This document shows, one piece after another, positions 1 to 8,954 of a DNA stretch of 64,000 bases. The DNA is taken from assembly GCA_900769615.1 (NCBI GenBank), contig CAAGHH010000009.1:33677-97676 (forward strand), written 5' to 3'. A program made the translations under genes and the position numbers. How positions within the stretch are numbered: position 1 is the first letter of the stretch; each line of letters starts with the position of its first letter. Below the pieces are notes generated by a model. The model did no database searches. It saw only the letters and a list, made by a program, of their open reading frames with translations, and had not been told where the DNA came from. This DNA comes from Selenomonadales bacterium. GTDB taxonomy: Bacteria; Bacillota; Negativicutes; Selenomonadales; Selenomonadaceae.

Positions 1-1
1 G

Positions 2-253
2 GTATTATTCCTGAATGATTTATTTGGTGGCAGTCCGTATAACGCTGCTTGCCGGCTGGTTATAATCAATGAGGCTTATGGCATTGTAACGGGCGTAAAT
101 TTGCCGATGCTTATTGAAATGTGCAGTGCGCAGCTGACTGATGATGGCAGTGATATTCAGGCGCTGATGGAAAGAGCCGTAGAAGCCGGTAAGAACGGCA
201 CGCAGACGTTCCATGCCAGCCAGATTTCAGATGATGAGGAGGATGATTTATAA
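2..253 (+). CDS. PTS mannose/fructose/sorbose-family EIIA, 3' part only
   Basis: This open frame runs in from the left edge and stops with TAA at 251-253, giving 83 C-terminal residues. The motif DLFGGSPYNAA and the following VTGVNLPMLIEM are characteristic of the C-terminal half of EIIA-Man. That domain is cytosolic and passes phosphate from HPr to EIIB. The phospho-histidine lies upstream, outside the window. The tail is acidic (DDEEDD). The stop overlaps the ATG of the EIIB gene by one base, so IIA and IIB are separate polypeptides that are probably translationally coupled, unlike the fused ManX of E. coli. The family call is secure; the sugar is unknown. Confidence 0.9.
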   Translation, partial: VLFLNDLFGGSPYNAACRLVIINEAYGIVTGVNLPMLIEMCSAQLTDDGSDIQALMERAVEAGKNGTQTFHASQISDDEEDDL

Positions 254-729
254 TGAAAATTGTATTAGCAAGAATTGATGACCGTTTAATCCATGGACAG
301 GTGGCAACAGTTTGGTCGAAAGTTACCAATTGTCAGCGTATTATTGTTTGTGATGATGAGGTGGCTAAAGATACGATAAGAGCAACACTTCTCAAACAAG
401 TTGCGCCAGCTGGTATCAAATCACATGTAGTTGATTTGGATAAGGCTGTTCGGGTTTATAACAATCCTAAATATGAAAATGACCGTTGCCTGCTGCTCTT
501 TACTAATCCGGCAAGTGTACTTTATATGGTAGAGCATGGTGTAGACATAAAGAGTGTCAACATTGGCGGCATGAGCTTCCATGAAGGCAAGCATCAGATT
601 ACGGGCGCTGTTTCTGTTGATGATGCTGATATCGAAGCGTTTAAAAAATTGAATGAAAAAGGGATTGAATTGGAAATCCGTAAAGTGGATACCGACAAGA
701 AAGTTATGCTGATGGATGTTCTTAAATAA
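253..729 (+). CDS. PTS mannose/fructose/sorbose-family EIIB
   Basis: A 158-residue protein, normal for a stand-alone EIIB. It starts MKIVLARIDDRLIHGQV, in which His14 is the expected phosphorylated residue of the family. EIIB takes phosphate from EIIA and passes it to the sugar bound by IIC-IID at the cytosolic membrane face. The start ATG overlaps the EIIA stop by one base. An 84-base gap follows before the IIC gene, with no convincing terminator in it. The gene belongs to the IIA-IIB-IIC-IID operon. Mannose, glucose, fructose, sorbose and amino-sugar carriers all share this family, so the substrate is not assigned. Confidence 0.95.
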   Translation: MKIVLARIDDRLIHGQVATVWSKVTNCQRIIVCDDEVAKDTIRATLLKQVAPAGIKSHVVDLDKAVRVYNNPKYENDRCLLLFTNPASVLYMVEHGVDIKSVNIGGMSFHEGKHQITGAVSVDDADIEAFKKLNEKGIELEIRKVDTDKKVMLMDVLK

Positions 730-813
730 GAACATTTTTAGTTGTCAGCCGTTGGGGGACGGCTGACGGCAATACATTCCATGTTTTTTATTACATAATG
801 GAGGGGAAACATA

Positions 814-1623
814 ATGGAACTTAGTAGTATTCAAATCATTGCTGTCTTTATTGTATCAGCAGTAGCTGGTATGGGCTCGGTTCTGGATGAGTTCCAAACT
901 CATCGTCCGCTCATTGCCTGCACCTTGACCGGTCTTATTTTAGGTGATATTACAACTGGTATCATCATTGGTGGTACGCTGGAGATGATTGCTCTTGGCT
1001 GGATGAATATCGGCGCTGCTATGGCACCGGATGCAGCTTTGGCATCAGTTATCTCAACTATCCTCGTAATTGCAGGTAATCAGAGCATTGGCGCCGGTAT
1101 TGCTATTGCTATGCCGCTAGCCGCTGCTGGACAGGTACTTACCATCCTTTGCCGTACGCTTACCGTAGCTTTCCAGCACAAAGCTGACAGCTATGCCGAA
1201 GCAGGCAATCTGCGTGGTATCGACCTTTGCCATGTGAGTGCGCTCTTAATTCAGGCTTTGCGTGTAGCTGTTCCGGCAACGCTCGTTGCTATGTACATTG
1301 GTACTGGTGCGGTACAGGCAATGCTAGATGCTATTCCGCCAGTTATAACAGGCGGTTTGCAGGTTGCCGGCGGGTTCATCGTCGTAGTTGGTTATGCAAT
1401 GGTCATCAATATGATGGGTGCAAAATATCTAATGCCGTTCTTCTTCCTCGGCTTTGTCGTAGCTGCCTTCACTACGTTTAATCTGGTTGCACTTGGTGTA
1501 ATTGGTTTAGTAGCAGCTATCGTTTATGTTCAGCTTAATCCTAAATATCAGGCAGCCGCAGCTCCGGCAGCAGCCGCAGCTAATACTAGCGCTGATGATG
1601 ATTTAGACGATGAGCTTGATTAA
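814..1623 (+). CDS. manY: PTS mannose/fructose/sorbose-family EIIC
   Basis: A 269-residue integral membrane permease subunit. The N-terminus (AVAGMGSVLDEFQTHRPL) and the hydrophobic segments (for example GGTLEMIALGWMNIGAAMAPD) match EIIC-Man/Sor. It forms the sugar channel with EIID. The tail, from about residue 247, is rich in alanine and then acidic (ADDDLDDELD), a low-complexity extension often seen in this family. The ATG is preceded by a GGAGGGG ribosome site. The gene lies 24 bases upstream of the IID gene. The symbol is by homology to E. coli ManY; sugar specificity is not known. Confidence 0.95.
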   Translation: MELSSIQIIAVFIVSAVAGMGSVLDEFQTHRPLIACTLTGLILGDITTGIIIGGTLEMIALGWMNIGAAMAPDAALASVISTILVIAGNQSIGAGIAIAMPLAAAGQVLTILCRTLTVAFQHKADSYAEAGNLRGIDLCHVSALLIQALRVAVPATLVAMYIGTGAVQAMLDAIPPVITGGLQVAGGFIVVVGYAMVINMMGAKYLMPFFFLGFVVAAFTTFNLVALGVIGLVAAIVYVQLNPKYQAAAAPAAAAANTSADDDLDDELD

Positions 1624-1647
1624 GCTAGAGCAGGGGAGGAATTAATA

Positions 1648-2472
1648 ATGGAAAAGAAACTTACTAAGAGTGATTTTTTCTGGGCTTTCGTCCGTTCAAA
1701 TTTCTTGCAGGGCTCCTGGAACATGGAACGTATGCAGGCATTAGGTTATGCTTTTGGTATGGTGCCTATCTTACGCCGGCTTTATGAAGGCGAAGAATTG
1801 AAGAAAGCAATGAAACGCCATTTGGAATTTTATAACACGCAGCCATTCGTAACAGCGCCGATTATCGGTATTACGGCCGCTATGGAAGAGAAAAAAGCTA
1901 ATGGCGCTGATATTCCTGACGGTGTTATCAACGGTATCAAGGTTGGTATGATGGGACCTTTAGCTGGTGTCGGCGACCCAATCTTCTGGGGCACGCTCCG
2001 TCCAATCACGGCAGCTTTAGGAGCATCCTTTGCAATAAGCGGCAGCATTGCTGGTCCGATTCTCTTCTTTGTGCTCTTTAATGTTATTCGCTTGGCAATC
2101 CGCTGGTATGGTATCAAATATGGTTATTCCAAAGGTACGGATATCGTTCAGGATGTGGCTGGCAATAAATTGCAGAAATTAACGGAGGGTGCTTCTATCC
2201 TTGGTTTGTTTGTAATGGGTGCGCTCGTAAATAAATGGACCTCGGTTAATATCCCTGTGGTGGTATCAGAAATTACCAATGCTAAAGGTGAAGTAGTAAC
2301 AACTACTGTTCAAAGTATTTTAGATCAGCTTATGCCAGGTTTGGTGCCACTTTTGATGACTTTTGCCTGCATGGCACTTTTGAAACGTAAGGTTAATGCA
2401 ATTTGGATTATCTTCGGATTATTTGCTGTTGGCATTGTTTGCTATGCTTTAGGCATTATGAATGTAAAATAA
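1648..2472 (+). CDS. manZ: PTS mannose/fructose/sorbose-family EIID
   Basis: A 274-residue membrane subunit. It begins with the soluble N-terminal part typical of EIID (SDFFWAFVRSNFLQGSWNMERMQALGYAF), continues with GPLAGVGDPIFWGTLRPI, and ends in hydrophobic C-terminal segments. It partners EIIC in transport and is a known docking partner for bacteriocins and phage in other species. It is the last gene of the PTS operon and is followed at once by a strong Rho-independent terminator. The more C-rich codon choice here (ATC, CGT) compared with neighbours such as the cyclases suggests high expression. Confidence 0.95.
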   Translation: MEKKLTKSDFFWAFVRSNFLQGSWNMERMQALGYAFGMVPILRRLYEGEELKKAMKRHLEFYNTQPFVTAPIIGITAAMEEKKANGADIPDGVINGIKVGMMGPLAGVGDPIFWGTLRPITAALGASFAISGSIAGPILFFVLFNVIRLAIRWYGIKYGYSKGTDIVQDVAGNKLQKLTEGASILGLFVMGALVNKWTSVNIPVVVSEITNAKGEVVTTTVQSILDQLMPGLVPLLMTFACMALLKRKVNAIWIIFGLFAVGIVCYALGIMNVK

Positions 2473-2490
2473 GAATTGGTTAATTTCATG

Positions 2491-2517
2491 AAAAGGGACT
2501 GAAAACAGTCCCTTTTT
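2491..2517 (+). terminator. Rho-independent terminator after the PTS operon
   Basis: A perfect 10-bp stem (2492-2501 with 2506-2515) with an AAAA loop and a T run begins 19 bases after the EIID stop. Confidence 0.92.
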
Positions 2518-2529
2518 CGTGTTAAATAC

Positions 2530-2581
2530 TTTACAATTAGGGTTTAGTTTCGTAAAATGAGTATGATAACGTTTTGATAAC
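2530..2581 (+). promoter_or_regulatory. pfkA promoter with downstream repeat
   Basis: The -35 box TTTACA (2530-2535) and -10 box TAAAAT (2553-2558) are separated by 17 bases. Just downstream, TGATAAC occurs twice (2564-2570 and 2575-2581) at an 11-base period, about one helical turn. This could be an operator near the transcription start. The promoter is convincing; the operator is speculation. Confidence 0.7.
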
Positions 2582-2621
2582 AATGATTTATCTATTTAAA
2601 TAAACTAGGAGAGATGTCCTC

Positions 2622-3587
2622 ATGATTAAGAAAGCAATTGCCGTAATGACTTCTGGCGGCGACAGCCCCGGAATGAATGCTGCTGCGCGTGCAGTAGTTC
2701 GTACTGCCCTGTATGAGGGGGTGGATGTTTATGGAATCAACAACGGCTATGCTGGCATGATAAATGATGATATTGTAAAACTCACCAGCCGCAGTGTAAG
2801 TGACCTCATTCAGCGTGGCGGTACCTTCTTAGGAACGGCTCGCAGTGCTGAATTCAAGACACCGGAAGGACGTCGCAAGGGTTATGAAAATCTGGTTAAG
2901 CGGCATATCGAAGGGCTGGTAATCATTGGTGGCGATGGTTCACTTACGGGTGGCTCGCTGTTGTCAAAAGAAACGGGCTTACCGATAGTTGGTCTTCCTG
3001 GTACTATTGATAATGATGTCTGGGGTATGGATTATACCATTGGCTGTGATACGGCTGCTAATACGATTGTTGAAGCTATTAACAAGCTGCGTGATACAGC
3101 ATCAGCGCATCGCCGCATCATGTTAGTTGAGGTTATGGGACGCAATTCCGGCTGGCTGGCAATGATGTCAGGTATTGCTGGTGGTGCTGAGTATGTACTG
3201 GTACCTGAGGTTAAATATGACCTTGATGATATGTGTCATGAGCTAAAGGCTATGTATGATGCTGGCAAACGCTACAGTATTATCGTAGTAGCCGAAGGAG
3301 CAGGCTCGGCTATTGGTCTTGGCAAGATTGTTGAAGAAAAAACTGGTATTGATACTAGAGTATCCGTTTTAGGGCACATTCAGCGTGGGGGCTCGCCGAC
3401 GGTTGAAGATCGGATGAAAGCTTCGATGCTTGGTGAAAAAGCAGCGCTGGCTATAATCTCTGGTGCAACGAATGTTGTCTTTGGCTTTAACGAAGGCAAG
3501 GTAGTAGCGGTAAATCTTTTTGATGCCGTTAACAATGAAAAAACATTGGATCCAGAGCTGGTAAGATTAGCACGTGTATTAGCTTGA
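2622..3587 (+). CDS. pfkA: ATP-dependent 6-phosphofructokinase
   Basis: A 321-residue enzyme, the standard length of bacterial PfkA. It phosphorylates fructose 6-phosphate to fructose 1,6-bisphosphate in glycolysis in the cytosol. Visible motifs are GGDSPGMNAA (ATP loop), GGDGSLTG, the catalytic PGTIDND, MGRNSGW, and GHIQRGGSPT near the C-terminus. The GGDGS context is typical of ATP-dependent rather than pyrophosphate-dependent enzymes. The gene has its own promoter and terminator and is monocistronic. It sits directly after the PTS operon, which fits a sugar-catabolic neighbourhood. AGGAGAG lies at the usual distance before the ATG. Confidence 0.97.
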   Translation: MIKKAIAVMTSGGDSPGMNAAARAVVRTALYEGVDVYGINNGYAGMINDDIVKLTSRSVSDLIQRGGTFLGTARSAEFKTPEGRRKGYENLVKRHIEGLVIIGGDGSLTGGSLLSKETGLPIVGLPGTIDNDVWGMDYTIGCDTAANTIVEAINKLRDTASAHRRIMLVEVMGRNSGWLAMMSGIAGGAEYVLVPEVKYDLDDMCHELKAMYDAGKRYSIIVVAEGAGSAIGLGKIVEEKTGIDTRVSVLGHIQRGGSPTVEDRMKASMLGEKAALAIISGATNVVFGFNEGKVVAVNLFDAVNNEKTLDPELVRLARVLA

Positions 3588-3598
3588 TAAAAAAATAA

Positions 3599-3638
3599 TA
3601 TATAGCCCCATCGGTTTTGCCGGTGGGGCTATATTATC
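3599..3638 (+). terminator. Rho-independent terminator after pfkA
   Basis: A long GC-rich stem (ATATAGCCCCATCGG paired with CCGGTGGGGCTATAT) begins about 11 bases after the pfkA stop. The downstream T run is weak, but the stem is strong. Confidence 0.85.
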
Positions 3639-3650
3639 GAGGCAGGGATT

Positions 3651-5399
3651 TTGGTGTATAAGCGATCAAAATTCAATAAAGTTGCACAATACCTTTTTTT
3701 CATAAGTTTATTTTGGTGTTTACTGGGAAATATTTACTCAGGCTTGGCAGAGGCTGATAAATTAACGCATAATGATTGGTATTATTGTTTGGATGCGGAT
3801 AATTTAACTGGCGAAGCTGAAGAAAAGTTCGTTTGGGAAACGGTAGCTAATGGTGGCAGCTGGGAAAAATTCGATTATCCGGAGCTTCCGAAGGTTCCTT
3901 GGGGAACTAGCAGGCTATGGTTAAAAACAACTTTGCCACTAGGAAATATACCAGACGCAGCGCTTTTTTTACAAACAACCAATCAATCTTTTGCTGTTTG
4001 GCTAGATGGTCATCTTATTTATAAATATGGTGATTTGCAGCAGCGATTAGGTTCTTATGGACAGTGCTGGCATATGATAATGTTGCCACCAGATTATGGC
4101 GGACGGCAACTTTTGATTCATGCGTACTCAATGAATATGCGTAATCTAGGCAATTTTTCTTCGCTCAGGTTAAATAGCAATGTTAATCAGATGTCTAGTA
4201 TCGTGAGGAAGGATTTGCCGTATATAGCCAATATACCGTTGGTTATATTTATGATACTCTTGATGATACTATATTTTTCCAGCCCAGCGGCACCGAAACG
4301 GCTATATATATCAGTTATTATATTTTTGCTGGAGTATTTAGTATGGATGATATGTGCATCAAGCTCTAAGCAATTATTGCTGAACGCACCGGTTATGTGG
4401 TGGTTCTTGATGCGCCTTATGGTATATTTGCTGCCGATGTCGGCTAATATAATTGTTTATCAGATTATTGATAAGAAGTATCGGCGGACAGTATGGGGAA
4501 CCGTATTGGCATTTGCAGCTATTTTAGTGATGGCGTTACTTGGTGAGCTTGCAGGCTGGGAAGGTTTTGATGGACTGGCGTCGGTTTATTATATAGCGTT
4601 GCCGATACTTGAAGGCATATTGCTGGTGGTTACGGTTAGCTCGGCCATTGGCGGCAATGGTTATTGCCGAGCAGCAATGCTGCCTATTTTAGGTATAGCG
4701 GGAGCGGGTTCTTTAGATGGCTTGCTGCTGCATTTTCATTTAGGCAGTGGTACGAATGAGTATATGCTTCCCTATTCGACGATTACAGTGGCCGTGTTCC
4801 TGCTTTATATAGTAAAAAGGCAGATTCAGCGGGAACGTTATCTGATGGCAAGAGCGGCTGGTCTTGAGGATGCTATGGCTGAGGCAATTGAAAAAGCTGA
4901 GGTCGATCCGCTGACGCAGTGTTATAATAGAGCTAAGCTTGACAGATGCTTGAAAAAGGCTATCCAAGGTTATTATAAGGATAAAAAAACATTTTCCTTG
5001 ATAATGCTGGATATTGACTTTTTTAAACGTATAAATGATAAGTATGGTCATGATGCTGGTGATGACGTTTTAACTGGCTTTACGGCGCTTATTCGCAGCT
5101 GTATCAAAAAAACGGATTTGTTTGTCCGTTGGGGTGGTGAAGAATTTATTCTGCTCTGCAATGATTGCACGGGAAAAGAGGCATCGGCAGTTGCAGAAAG
5201 ACTGCGGAAGGTAGTAGAGTATACGGACATTTCAGCAAAGGAAAAAATTACTTGCAGTATCGGGGTCGCCGAATGGGAGGGATTATTTGATAGTTCTAAA
5301 CGTTTATTAAAACGAGTTGATACTGCACTTTATAAGGCTAAAGAAGAAGGCCGTAATCGGGTTTGTTGTCAATTGTTGGCAGAAGAAATAATCGAATAA
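3651..5399 (+). CDS. Membrane diguanylate cyclase, first of a tandem trio
   Basis: A protein of 582 residues if TTG 3651 is the start; GTG 3654 is slightly better spaced from the AGGGAT site. Order of parts: N-terminal membrane anchor (about 12-32), extracytoplasmic domain (about 35-190) with a galactose-binding-like motif TTNQSFAVWLDGHLIY, seven predicted membrane segments (about 191-388), a short linker helix, and a GGDEF domain (about 415-575). The active site is RWGGEEF (GGEEF at 495-499), so cyclic-di-GMP synthesis is expected. The inhibitory I-site RxxD is degenerate (KKTD). The layout resembles 7TMR-DISM receptors. Two paralogs follow immediately. The ligand is unknown. Confidence 0.88.
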   Translation: MVYKRSKFNKVAQYLFFISLFWCLLGNIYSGLAEADKLTHNDWYYCLDADNLTGEAEEKFVWETVANGGSWEKFDYPELPKVPWGTSRLWLKTTLPLGNIPDAALFLQTTNQSFAVWLDGHLIYKYGDLQQRLGSYGQCWHMIMLPPDYGGRQLLIHAYSMNMRNLGNFSSLRLNSNVNQMSSIVRKDLPYIANIPLVIFMILLMILYFSSPAAPKRLYISVIIFLLEYLVWMICASSSKQLLLNAPVMWWFLMRLMVYLLPMSANIIVYQIIDKKYRRTVWGTVLAFAAILVMALLGELAGWEGFDGLASVYYIALPILEGILLVVTVSSAIGGNGYCRAAMLPILGIAGAGSLDGLLLHFHLGSGTNEYMLPYSTITVAVFLLYIVKRQIQRERYLMARAAGLEDAMAEAIEKAEVDPLTQCYNRAKLDRCLKKAIQGYYKDKKTFSLIMLDIDFFKRINDKYGHDAGDDVLTGFTALIRSCIKKTDLFVRWGGEEFILLCNDCTGKEASAVAERLRKVVEYTDISAKEKITCSIGVAEWEGLFDSSKRLLKRVDTALYKAKEEGRNRVCCQLLAEEIIE

Positions 5400-5452
5400 G
5401 TATTCATGCAATTAGTACGAAAGTACCAAATATATGCTGGCGGGTATCAAGT

Positions 5453-5491
5453 TTGACAAAACATGGTTGATACTTTAAAATATGGTATAAT
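5453..5491 (+). promoter_or_regulatory. Promoter for the second and third diguanylate cyclases
   Basis: TTGACA (5453-5458) is followed after 17 bases by TAAAAT (5476-5481). An extended -10, TGGTATAAT, overlaps just downstream (TATAAT at 5486-5491). Either could serve. No terminator separates this region from the first cyclase, so read-through is possible. Confidence 0.75.
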
Positions 5492-5535
5492 TTGTATTGT
5501 AAGGATAGCAATTACTAGAAATAGGAGGAATGAAG

Positions 5536-7167
5536 ATGGGGCGAAAGTACCATATATTCAAATACCTTCTGTTTCTATTTTTGTTTATAAGCATTAGCCT
5601 GGCTGGTATCAAGGTAACGCAAGCTGCGGTTATGCTGGAAGACTGGCAGCGTTATGATAACGATGCTAGTCTAAGCTCACGATATGAAGCTTATGATGTT
5701 ACCTATCAAACCCGCATTTCTGATGCAGAACCGCAAAATAATATTCTTTATATTATGACTACGGGGCAGGCCGTATGGGTTTGGCTTGATGAACGGCCGA
5801 TATATACCTATGGCAATATCAATTCGACTGCTTTTATGGGACGAGGCAAGCGCTGGCATTTAGTAGTCTTGCCCCGTTTTAGCGGAACAGCCAAGCTTAG
5901 GATTCAGTATATTGGCAATGATTATATGCTGCCTGATGGTATCGAGCAGGTTACATTGGACCAAGCAACTAAACAAACGCGGCGGCTGTTTTCGTATGAT
6001 ACTATTGAGGCGCTGTCAATACCAGTAGCGATACTTTTAATATTTATCTTGAGTAATTATTATTTTAATCAGGCAGCTTGGAAAAGGCTTAATTTGCGGG
6101 TCATGGTGTTGACGTTGGTACTGGCCCTGTGGTCATTTAGTATAACGCATGTTAAGCAGCTATGGTTTGATTTGCCGGTAATATGGTGGCATTTTAGCTG
6201 GACAATGTTTTATTTGCAAATATTGCTGATAGGATTAGTGGTAAATGAAGTAATAGCTGGCAGAAAAAAGGAAAAATTACAGCGTTGTATGAAAATTTAT
6301 ACGGTGCTGGTATTGGCTGGTATATGGCTGCAGTTAGCCTTACTGCCTGGTCTTTTATATAAGCCAGCAGTTTATCTTAGCTTATTTGCGGTAGTATTAG
6401 TTCCGGCATTTGCTGGTCTTATTCAGCAAGTGCGACAGGGAAATGTTTATGCGCGGTATACGCTGCTGCCGGTTACAGCAATGGTATTTTTAGGGCTGTT
6501 TGATACTATTGCCCATGCATGTAAGCTTTTGCCTAAGGATATTTTCTTTTTGCCGCTTAGCAGTTATGTTTTTATTGCCTTTGCGGCTTTGATGTTAAGA
6601 GAGCAAATGTTAAGGGAACATCGTTTGGAAGAACAGATGGCGAGTCTTGAGTATGAAATTGCGGTAGCTATGGAAAAAGCTGAAGTTGATCCTTTGACTA
6701 ATTGTCGCAATCGGCGAGCTTTTGACCGGTTTTTAAACCATATTTTCCGTAAAAATAGCCGGCAAAAATTTGCGCTTATTATGTTAGATGTTGACCATTT
6801 TAAGAGTATTAATGATACTTATGGTCATGCTTGTGGGGACAAGGTGCTGCTGCATTTGTCGAGGCTTATTCGGGAAAAACTGGATAAAAGCCAGCGGCTT
6901 TTCCGTTGGGGTGGCGAGGAGTTTGTAATTTATTACGAGCTTGAAGGAAGAAATGATGATCCGGTCAAATTTGCTGACATGTTGCGAAAAGCTATTGCGG
7001 CAGCTGTTAGCGTGAAGGAACTGCAGGTTACAGCTAGTTTTGGCATAGCTTTATGGCATGGTTTGGCGGATACCAAAGAAGATTTATTTCGACGGATGGA
7101 TGAGGCGTTGTATCTTGCTAAACGTAATGGGCGCAATCGTGTAGAATGTGAGCAGGATGATGTCTGA
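5536..7167 (+). CDS. Membrane diguanylate cyclase, second of a tandem trio
   Basis: ATG 5536 is chosen because AGGAGG (5523-5528) is only one base from ATG 5530 but seven from 5536, giving 543 residues. It has the same layout as its neighbours: N-terminal anchor or signal segment, extracytoplasmic domain with MTTGQAVWVWLDERPIY, a seven-helix membrane region, and a C-terminal GGDEF domain with RWGGEEF (residues 459-463 by this start). The I-site is absent: the positions that should read RxxD are D-K-S-Q, so no product inhibition of the usual kind is expected. The sensory domain is shorter than in the other two. It probably shares a transcript with the third cyclase, 31 bases downstream. The ligand is unknown. 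Confidence 0.88.
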   Translation: MGRKYHIFKYLLFLFLFISISLAGIKVTQAAVMLEDWQRYDNDASLSSRYEAYDVTYQTRISDAEPQNNILYIMTTGQAVWVWLDERPIYTYGNINSTAFMGRGKRWHLVVLPRFSGTAKLRIQYIGNDYMLPDGIEQVTLDQATKQTRRLFSYDTIEALSIPVAILLIFILSNYYFNQAAWKRLNLRVMVLTLVLALWSFSITHVKQLWFDLPVIWWHFSWTMFYLQILLIGLVVNEVIAGRKKEKLQRCMKIYTVLVLAGIWLQLALLPGLLYKPAVYLSLFAVVLVPAFAGLIQQVRQGNVYARYTLLPVTAMVFLGLFDTIAHACKLLPKDIFFLPLSSYVFIAFAALMLREQMLREHRLEEQMASLEYEIAVAMEKAEVDPLTNCRNRRAFDRFLNHIFRKNSRQKFALIMLDVDHFKSINDTYGHACGDKVLLHLSRLIREKLDKSQRLFRWGGEEFVIYYELEGRNDDPVKFADMLRKAIAAAVSVKELQVTASFGIALWHGLADTKEDLFRRMDEALYLAKRNGRNRVECEQDDV

Positions 7168-7198
7168 TAATTAAAAGACTTGAGAAGGGGAGAGCAGT

Positions 7199-8890
7199 AT
7201 GATAAAAGAGGGAAATAATAGCAAGGGTACTGCTCTTTCAGTAATAGCTTTGCTGTTCATATTGCTATTTCCAGCAGCAGCCAGTGCTGCTCAGCTTGTT
7301 GGTGATTGGCGATATCAGGAAATGCGTCTTGATGGTAAAGCTGCCCAAGATATAAGATTAAAGGATTTTGAAGATGGTGTTTGGCAAAAGTTTTCCTATC
7401 CGCGGCACCCAACGTTAACTAAAGGTGTCAATACGGTATTTTTTCAAGTACAGGTAACGCCTGATCATGCTGAAAAAAGCATCATGATGTTTATGACTAC
7501 CAATCAGGCAGTTAAAGTATGGTTAGGACGAAGTCTTATATATGAACGAGGGGATTTTCTCGAGAAAAAGTGGGACGGCGGTATGGTTCTGCATAACATT
7601 GAGTTGCCGAAGGTAAAAAAAGATACGGTGCTGACCATTGAGTTATATGCGGATTATAGTCGTCATTTAGGAATCATTGATAAGCTGGCGATTGACACTG
7701 AGCTTAATCAGATTAAACGGATGTTTTATTCGGACATTACCTTTGTGTTAGCTATGCCAGTAGCAATGCTGATTATTATAATTATGTGCGTGCAATTCCA
7801 TTTCCGTTACTCATTATGGAAGCGATTTCATGGGTATATCTTGGCGTTTATGCTGACATTCCTGTTTTGGAGTATGTGCATGATGATGACCAAGATGTTA
7901 TTTTGGGATAAACCGGTTTTTTGGTGGTATCTTTTAAGCACGGCGGCTTACGTCCTGCCGCTTACGGCAAATCTTATTTTATATGAGATATTACGCCACA
8001 AGCCTTATGCACATATGAAATGGGTAATTATTTCAAATGCGGGACTGATGATTATAGCCATCGTTGGTGAATTATTAGGTTATCATACGCTAAATGGAAT
8101 GATGGATTATTATTATCCTTTGATGGCAGTAAATGAAAGTGCAGCGTTTTATTGGTGTCTGCGGGCAGCTAGAAAAGGCGATGTCATGAGTCGGGCGATA
8201 ATGGTGCCAACGGTTGCTTTTACACTGTGTGGTTTGTTTGACGGTATGACTAGTCACTACAATCTTACGCCGTGGCGAATCTATGTAACCCCGCTGGCAA
8301 TGTATAGCATGATTTATTTTATAATGATGATATTGCGTGAACAATTGCTAAATGAGCGCCGGATAAAATTAGAGACAATTAACTTAGCTGACGAAGCGAA
8401 GAAAGCCCGCAGACGTTCGGAAACCGATACGCTTACTGTCTGCTATAATCGGGCGCGGCTTGATACTTTGCTGGCTAGAGCCATTGCGGATAATTGCCGG
8501 GGCAAACCAGGCTTTTCGGTACTATTGTTAGATATTGACCATTTTAAAAATGTGAATGATGTTTATGGTCATGAGATGGGAGATAGGGTGCTGAAAAATT
8601 TTGCAGCGGTTCTCTTGCAGGAGTTAAAAAGCGATCAGCCATGTATCCGTTGGGGTGGTGAGGAGTTTATGGTGCTTTTAAATACGGAAAAGCTGTCGGC
8701 AGCCAAAATGATAGCGGAAAAGTTCAGACGGAAAGTTGAGCTTAACAATATTGCGGGATTAAATATTACCTGCAGCATAGGCGTAGCCTCCTGGTTAGGT
8801 CCGACTGATAAATTAGCGGCGCTTTTTAAGCGGGTTGATACAGCGTTATATGCGGCTAAAGCCGCTGGAAGAAATTGCGTTAAAAGCTGA
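7199..8890 (+). CDS. Membrane diguanylate cyclase, third of a tandem trio
   Basis: A 563-residue protein starting at an ATG behind AAGGGGAG. Parts: signal-like anchor ending near AAASA (about 11-31), extracytoplasmic domain (about 35-178) with FMTTNQAVKVWLGRSLIY, seven predicted membrane segments (about 180-380), linker, and a GGDEF domain (about 405-560). RWGGEEF (GGEEF at 486-490) indicates an active cyclase. The I-site is missing (K-S-D-Q at the RxxD positions). The repeated (T)TNQ-V-VWL-LIY motif shows that all three sensors share ancestry, but their surface regions have diverged. A strong terminator closes the cluster. Confidence 0.88.
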   Translation: MIKEGNNSKGTALSVIALLFILLFPAAASAAQLVGDWRYQEMRLDGKAAQDIRLKDFEDGVWQKFSYPRHPTLTKGVNTVFFQVQVTPDHAEKSIMMFMTTNQAVKVWLGRSLIYERGDFLEKKWDGGMVLHNIELPKVKKDTVLTIELYADYSRHLGIIDKLAIDTELNQIKRMFYSDITFVLAMPVAMLIIIIMCVQFHFRYSLWKRFHGYILAFMLTFLFWSMCMMMTKMLFWDKPVFWWYLLSTAAYVLPLTANLILYEILRHKPYAHMKWVIISNAGLMIIAIVGELLGYHTLNGMMDYYYPLMAVNESAAFYWCLRAARKGDVMSRAIMVPTVAFTLCGLFDGMTSHYNLTPWRIYVTPLAMYSMIYFIMMILREQLLNERRIKLETINLADEAKKARRRSETDTLTVCYNRARLDTLLARAIADNCRGKPGFSVLLLDIDHFKNVNDVYGHEMGDRVLKNFAAVLLQELKSDQPCIRWGGEEFMVLLNTEKLSAAKMIAEKFRRKVELNNIAGLNITCSIGVASWLGPTDKLAALFKRVDTALYAAKAAGRNCVKS

Positions 8891-8894
8891 ATAA

Positions 8895-8940
8895 AAAAGA
8901 CCTATTACCAATGGCTTGCAAGCAGGTAATAGGTCTTTTG
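8895..8940. terminator. Bidirectional terminator between the cyclase cluster and lysA
   Basis: A perfect 15-bp stem (8895-8909 with 8925-8939) is flanked by A and T runs. It lies between convergent genes and can serve both strands. Confidence 0.92.
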
Positions 8941-8954
8941 TCGTCTATATAATT

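Noticed and set aside
5400..5529. Possible cyclic-di-GMP riboswitch ahead of the second diguanylate cyclase
   Set aside because: A small stem (GTAC-GAAA-GTAC) is present, but the conserved GEMM core and tetraloop-receptor pattern are not seen; promoter elements explain most of the region.
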